Of a DNA stretch of 64,000 nt, positions 59,050 through 64,000 are shown piece after piece. Numbering within the stretch: the first letter of the stretch is position 1; each line of letters opens with the position of its first letter. The notes beneath the pieces are model-generated. The model searched no databases, was not told where the DNA came from, and worked only from the letters and a program-made list of their open reading frames with translations. The translations under genes and the position numbers were made by a program. The DNA comes from Argentina anserina (lineage: Eukaryota > Streptophyta > Magnoliopsida > Rosales > Rosaceae), in assembly GCF_933775445.1 (NCBI RefSeq), contig NC_065876.1, positions 9,362,001 to 9,426,000 of the forward strand, written 5' to 3'.

Positions 59050-59600
59050 TTTTTCAATGAAGATGTGAATTACAAGAGAACTTGGAGCCTGATAGCCAGT
59101 TCTTCTCTTCTTACAATAGTATATGGACAAAGGAATAACAAGCAAAGCAAAAACAACAACACTTGTGACAGGAGCAACAATCGAAACTATGTTGGGCCCT
59201 TTTGATGCCTTTGATTCAGAAGTCTCATTCCCATTAGAACCTGTGCATGTCGGGGAACTCGTTGATGGAGAATTACTCTCTGGCGCAGGGCCCTACTCAG
59301 ATGGATTACCATGAAATAAAGGATTCCCATAAACGACCACTTTAACAGTGTCCACAAATTTCGGCAATGGAGGGGTAATATTATTCCCAGTTAGATCCAG
59401 CACCGTCAGCGCTTTCAAGCTAGTCCAATTAGCAGGAACCGTACCCGTCAGATTGTTATTCTGAAGCTTAATCTGAGTAAGAGAATCCAACTTAGCAACC
59501 GAAGGACTCAAAGTACCATTAAGATTACGATTCTGCAGATTAATAACAGACACCTTCCCATTATTCCCACAACTCACTCCCAACCAATTGGGAAGTAGTA
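59050..59600 (-). pseudogene. Captured TMK-like receptor kinase fragment: last LRRs and transmembrane segment
   Basis: The minus-strand frame 59583-59293 reads GVSCGNNGKVSVINLQNRNL, then LTQIKLQNNNLTGTVPANW and ALTVLDLTGNNITPPLPKF. These are the second LRR block of TMK-type receptors. It runs past a stop in the same region to a Ser/Thr/Pro linker, a hydrophobic membrane segment (SIVAPVTSVVVFALLVIPLS) and the basic YYCKKRR at about 59100. Homology fades near 59050, before the kinase domain, which is absent. Weak LRR-linker similarity may reach upstream to about 59815. Confidence 0.75.
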
Positions 59601-60351
59601 CTGACGATCGATTTTGCTACCTCAAAGATCAATAAGTTTGAACACCAACAATCAGGAAAAGCATTTATGCATTAACTCGGGTATTGGTACAATCAGATGT
59701 GATTCAAGCGCCTCAACAACGAATACAGCTACAGCCCTGAAGTCCTTTCACTCAATCAAAACTTTCAATTGGTTCATCTTTACCCGTTACAATCAGGGGA
59801 ACAAAACACTGAGCCTAGTAAGTACAATTTGTAATTCAATTCAGTGACTGGTATAAAATAGTTCTGGTTTCAACAACCTTCTTTGTCAAATTTTCGGATA
59901 TCTTACAGGACTTTATACATCTTAGAAAAAATGCAAAACCTGGAAGAAAAAAAAAAGTAGACATACATCCAGTAAGTAAAGAAATTTTGTAATGGAGGAA
60001 GTACAGCTAAACAATATATTACTCTATAGTCCAACATTTTTAAGGATGTGCTCCACAAGATATGAGTCATGCTTTGGTGCATATAACATGAAACTAGAAT
60101 GAGCGAGAATGCACTCACCTGAAAATCCTCCTATATATATATATATATATATAGACATATAGTACGACTGAAGAGTAGATAATATTAAATCTTTAAGTGG
60201 AAAATACGTATGCTTGAACTTTGATATAATAGTAGTCTATGAAGGACAAATATTGCTTACTACAGAAATCAAAAACATATAAGTGAATGCATGTCAGAAT
60301 AGGCTCCCAAGTCTCAGGGAATAACTGTTAGTTATAATAACCTACCAGGAA

Positions 60352-62016
60352 TAATAGCATATGTGAAACTGATGACTTGACTTGCCAAGGCCAAGTGTTT
60401 AGAGGTGATTGACTTCAGACCAGATACCTGCAATAGCACATATAATCTGGTTTAGTTACTACATACATAAGAAGAAACCATTCGATAACAAACAAAGATA
60501 TGCAGTATCCTACTATGAACAATGAAAATGATCAAGGTGACTAATAAGGTCCTACAAAATTAAGAAAGGGACTGTAATAACTAAAAAAAAAGGTTGATGA
60601 CTTATAAGGTCAGAGAAGCAGTTTAATTGTTCAAACATGTGCACACGTAAAAAATAAAACAAGGAATTTTGCATAACTATACTCACTAACTATACGATAG
60701 TTTCATAAAGTAATTGGATGTGCATGTCAACAGATTACTGTAGAAAGTTACATGCATGGCACCAGCACCAAGAACAAGCTGACATGTTCTTGTATTGAAA
60801 AATTTTAAAATTTCAACTATGCGATGAGCAACTTGTGAGGATAGTATTGGAAAAAAGTTGTTCATATCAATGTACTCTGACAACATTCAATATCAGACCA
60901 CTGCAAAGAAAAAATTAAAGGAACATGGAATTACCAACTGATACAATAAAATAAAACTCCAAATATCGCATTAGCTTTACCCAAAACACAATATCAGTAG
61001 TGTATACTATATAGAGTAGATTTAAGAAAACGTATAAAAATAAAAACACAGTTCAACAAGGAAACTAACCAATTCACCATGTGAAAACCAACACCTTTGT
61101 ACGAAAGGGTTTGGGAAGTTGATTTTCCCCTCTCCTTCATGTTGCTATGGTTGTTCTGAGCCACAGAATTCGTAACATCAGCCTTATTTTTTCCAGCTCC
61201 ATCAGCAGAAGTAGACTTACTCAGTCCAGTTATATCCGTAGATAAGTCAATTGAACTAGTTCGCTTAATTTGCTGTTCTGTGATTGTTGGTCTTGTATCC
61301 ACCGCATCTGAACTACTGTTGCTTCTGGCCACCCCAGTGTGGTTTGTTTCCGAACTACTATGGATAGCATCCAGGTTCTCAGTTACCAATGTTTCATAAC
61401 AAAATAATAAAGTGACAATAACCTGAAATTCATCAGGGACATCTACTTCCACCCACGTTTCTTGGTCTAAAACTGCCTTAATCTTTGTCATCTAAACAAA
61501 CCAAGGCGCAAAGCAGTTACCTTACAGTACCATACCACGTGAAACTGAAATTACATATGAGTAAGCACAGTTAGAACTAACCCGTGATTCATGCTGATAA
61601 TCGAGGAAGGCCTTTGCATGTGACTGTAGTGTGCCTCTAATGCTAAATCCTGGCCTTCCCCCTATCTACATACGATGGGTAAAATTGAGATGCATAACAC
61701 ATTGTCTAATTATAAAACTAGAAACAAATGGAAGATGCAGCAAAAAGGAATGCAAATGGAATAAAATAATTTACCTTCTCGGTAGCAGTTATAAACTATT
61801 ATATATGCTCAAAAACTCATGTAATCTCAACTTTGGATGAAGAAGAGCACGAACCCCAAGTAGCTTTGCCCATCTTCCCTGAGCACCATCACATGCTGCA
61901 ACAACGGCTTCTATGTTTACTCGTAACACATCAGCTCTGTTTAGAATCAATGTTTTAGACCAACCCTCAGCCAGCTCAGAAGGGTACTCCAACTCCCCAA
62001 GAAACTCAATAAGTAC
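60352..62016 (-). pseudogene. VPS54 (fragment): Captured VPS54 (GARP complex subunit) gene fragment with introns
   Basis: VPS54 is a subunit of the GARP tether at the trans-Golgi network. Minus-strand exons in order: LIEFLGELEYPSELAEGWSK to FLSIYN (62016-about 61805), GRPGFSIRGTLQSHAKAFLD to YQHESR (about 61668-61583), MTKIKAVLDQETWVEVDVPD to KGVGFHMVNW (61491-about 61070), GLIL and LSEYIDMNNFFPILSSQ to GAGAM (about 60899-60755) and VSGLKSITSKHLALASQVIS to IIPG (about 60429-60352). GT-AG introns separate them, so genomic DNA was captured, not a processed transcript. Small deletions at about 61800 and 60885 disturb the frame. Both ends of the gene are missing. Confidence 0.85.
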
Positions 62017-62357
62017 AGTACTTCAATTGGGAGAGGCCATTGAGAGAGGGGAGGGGCCCACTAAAGTGGTTGCGATGGAGGCCGATGTTGGAGAGTTGGG
62101 AGAGCTGGTTGAGGTTATGGGGGAAAGGTCCAATGAGGCCCTTGGACTTGAATCTGGGAGACTCTACTGGCGGAGCAGAATACGTGGTCCCACTTAGGAG
62201 GGCCGCAGGGGTCAGAGTTGTCCTCGGGCCAGTTGAGGAAGTCGGAGTTGACCATGTTTTTCTTGAACTCGTTCAGAATGGCAAGGTCGTTCGGGTCTGT
62301 GGCGCTGAAGGTGACTGAGAGGAGGGGAAGGAGGAGGAGGTATAGGACGGTGTCCAT
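62017..62357 (-). pseudogene. Captured TMK-like receptor kinase fragment: signal peptide and first LRR
   Basis: The ATG at 62357 opens a signal peptide (MDTVLYLLLLPLLSVTFS), then ATDPNDLAILNEFKKNM and DPCGPPKWDHVFC, the LRR N-cap of TMK-type receptors, then SRVSQIQVQ. A small deletion shifts the frame, after which GLIGPFPHNLNQLSQLSNIG and GPLPSLNGLSQLK continue the first LRRs. It stops abruptly near 62017, where VPS54 sequence begins. The upstream minus-strand CT-rich leader (62420-62465) may have been captured with it, so this end could still carry a promoter. Confidence 0.82.
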
Positions 62358-62434
62358 GGCAGATCTGTGGAGGGGTGAAGCGGCGGCGGAGAAGCTTCAT
62401 AGAGCCATCAATGGCGGGTTTTGGGAATGAAGAA

Positions 62435-62462
62435 ATGAGAGAGAGAAGAGAGAGAGAGAGAG
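62435..62462 (+). repeat. GA microsatellite in the captured TMK 5' leader
   Basis: GAGAGAGA run; CT-rich on the gene's strand, as is common in plant 5' leaders. Confidence 0.7.
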
Positions 62463-62569
62463 AATGGCTTGGGTGAGAGGATTGAAAGGTTTTATGTGGT
62501 AATTTTTCGTAATTGGTTGAAGGAGATGAGGGTACCTATTGATATTACAAAAATTTCATTAAACTACAG

Positions 62570-62750
62570 TGTCCTCCGCTACAGTAGGCACCGCAGCTTC
62601 TGCTTCTTAAAGGAGGTTAAGGGCAGCTTCTGCTTTTCGAGCTTAAAAGCTCTGGCTTTTAGAAGCAGCAAGTGAGAAGCTAATTTACCAAACACTTCTC
62701 TTAGCTTAGGTTATAATCACCAGAGGTAAAAAGCTTTACCAAACATAGCC
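62570..62750 (-). repeat. Right terminal region of the Pack-type element
   Basis: Reversed, it starts GGCTATGTTTGGTAAAGCT and contains another GTGTTTGGTAAAT, plus repeated AAGCAGAAGCTG units. It matches the left end in kind, strongest in the outer 20 bases. Confidence 0.65.
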
Positions 62751-62753
62751 AAT

Positions 62754-63224
62754 GCACTGCGAAGTTAGCCTCATTAAAATAGCTTAAACTGGAAACATTT
62801 ATTGAGAGTCATTCGTCACGATCACGTATCTTATAATTTTTGAAACAAAATGTTGTTCATTATTTCTACTTTTAGTGTCTTGCCTGTTTACTCTTTATTC
62901 TTTCAATTTTGACTAATCACTTCTACTTTTAAATTTTCGACTAATATGTCAATTCCGTCACACTTTGTCTATAGTGCATGTTAACTCTCTGACCTTCTCC
63001 TCGTAAGAATGCTAATTGTCAGTTTTAACCCTGGCTATGAACTCATGTTCTTCTTTTTTCATCCACATCAGACCCCAACCCAGAGCTCATCTTCTCTACT
63101 CACTCACGGCCTCACCAGCTCCTTCTGTCAAAATCCAATTCCACGGACAATCAATCCACACTTCGTCAAAACAGCAAGCTTTGATACAAATTGAAGAACA
63201 AAAATCAAAGAAAAGCAATTTGAT
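62754..63224. other. Intergenic, nothing recognised
   Basis: AT-rich sequence right of the Pack-type element. No paired repeats or coding features seen. Confidence 0.35.
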
Positions 63225-63539
63225 TTGAGACTCAATGCTGAGAAGATGGATCTGTGGCTAGCGGCACATGAGTACAAGGCTTGGGAGGCTATAGTGGCTC
63301 CGCCGCTTGTTCCGGCGAACAACTTTGGGGTTATTGAAAAGAGTGGCCGTGGCGGGTGGAGAATGATTGTGTTGAAGCTCACATTGTCTGGTTTTGTTTG
63401 TGATAGATTGGAATGGGAGGAGGAGAATGGGTCGATGGAAGGTGATATTTTGATGGTGACCCGCATGAGTCAACAAAGGATGGTTCTAAGCGGCGGCAAC
63501 CCAAAGCGCCCACCGAGGGGCCGGGTTTTCAGGTCTTAA
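63225..63539 (+). other. Unrecognised 104-residue ORF
   Basis: Reads MDLWLAAHEYKAWEAIV, then GGWRMIVLKLTLSGFVCDRL, and ends in a basic tail (GGNPKRPPRGRVFRS). It has higher GC than its surroundings. The following 460 bases to the window edge look coding-like in short broken frames. This might be a decayed retroelement ORF or a real gene truncated by the window edge. I do not recognise it. Confidence 0.2.
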
Positions 63540-64000
63540 TTTGGAATCTACGTTCAAACTGGATCAACTCTCTAAATTGCCCGAGAATCAAGGGGTGCAA
63601 TTAAAGATGACAACTGCCTTATTCGATTTGAATCAAGTCAGTAAGGAGGTTGAGAACGGGGATTGTGCAGTGGGAATATAATTTTAGGTGTTGATAAGAT
63701 TGGGGGTGCTGAGTTCTCAGGCAGGGTTGTAGGGAGGTTTCCAATTTCAAATGATGCTGAGATAGAAAGTTGGGTGGGGTCTCGGCTAGTTTAGTCAGGA
63801 ATGTAGGGGGTCTTCAATTTTGTGTGATGATGAGCTGGTAGTGGCTGTGGGGCCCTCTTAGGTAAATGGCGTGATGATTCCTTCCTCAATTAGGCCTAAG
63901 AAGATATGATTGTGGGTGTTGTTGAGTTGGGCCCGGTGAAAAGTTTAGGTGGGAGTCAACTGAAAGCCGAGTTGGATCCGTCTGAAGGTAGGCCCAAGAT
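63540..64000. other. Unassigned sequence to the window edge
   Basis: GC content stays raised and short frames (such as one with GRVVGRFPISNDAEIESWVG) suggest former coding DNA continuing from the preceding ORF. No family recognised. Confidence 0.25.

Larger units (their letters stand above)
58475..62750 (-). mobile_element. Pack-type DNA transposon carrying fragments of TMK receptor kinase and VPS54 genes
   Basis: The ends are inverted: GGCTGTGTTTGGTACAGCT at 58475 and, reversed, GGCTATGTTTGGTAAAGCT at 62750, with further TGTTTGGTAAA repeats just inside both ends (about 58561 and 58617 on the left; about 62687 on the right). The flanks share only AAT (58472-58474 and 62751-62753), so the superfamily is unsettled: Harbinger- or hAT-like ends, but neither a TWA nor an 8-base duplication. 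Everything recognisable between them is host gene sequence on one strand: a TMK start (62357-62017), VPS54 exons (62016-60352) and a TMK juxtamembrane part (about 59815-59050). No transposase seen. Confidence 0.65.

Noticed and set aside
58475..62750. Reading the TMK/VPS54 region as an intact receptor gene with long introns
   Set aside because: The two TMK pieces flank exons of an unrelated protein, the central LRRs and kinase are missing, and frames are broken.
1..64000. CRISPR arrays, operons, riboswitches, prophage
   Set aside because: Introns, LTR elements and plant gene families show nuclear plant DNA; no spaced short repeats of the CRISPR kind were found.

Overview
This is a plant nuclear window: AT-rich, with GT-AG introns and a dense layer of nested transposons. 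The ordinary genes and repeat types fit a eudicot. A rosaceous species (strawberry/rose group) is my impression, but nothing in the window proves it.

Four ordinary host genes are visible. They are an intronless UDP-glucuronate 4-epimerase (minus, 2112-3422), a four-exon secreted copper amine oxidase (plus, 34376-37023), a short pectin-methylesterase/invertase-inhibitor gene (plus, 39905-40507) and a two-exon cytochrome P450 (minus, 40792-42789). Three of them (epimerase, amine oxidase, inhibitor) have products that plausibly act on or in the cell wall, but they do not form an operon-like unit. A broken second copy of the amine oxidase lies just downstream of the first.

Most of the rest is mobile DNA, and many element borders can be set to the base by target-site duplications (TSDs). 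6126-9070 is a Copia deletion derivative. 10236-25213 is a 15-kb Ty3/Gypsy element of Tat type; it carries gag-pol on the minus strand and, between pol and its 3' LTR, an intron-containing opposite-strand gene with a plant mobile domain. Its pol is also interrupted by about 0.4 kb that includes plastid psaB sequence. 25359-32977 is a Mutator-like element with long inverted ends, itself invaded by a Copia element (26882-31901). 37899-38893 is the amine oxidase pseudogene split by a 5'-truncated LINE. 39105-39495 is a TA microsatellite next to a long foldback. 43707-44357 and 44606-45316 are two short hAT-like elements. 48471-57086 is an old Copia element containing a hAT remnant, which in turn contains a 1.8-kb solo LTR.

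58475-62750 is the most unusual host-gene-related structure. It is bounded by GGCTGTGTTTGG-type inverted ends and contains pieces of two unrelated cellular genes on one strand: the start of a TMK-type receptor kinase, several intron-separated exons of VPS54, and then the juxtamembrane part of a TMK-type receptor. It looks like a gene-capturing (Pack-type) transposon.

The two strongest candidates for follow-up are the antisense spliced gene in the Tat element and the TMK/VPS54 chimera. All boundaries, splice sites and family calls come from reading the sequence by eye.
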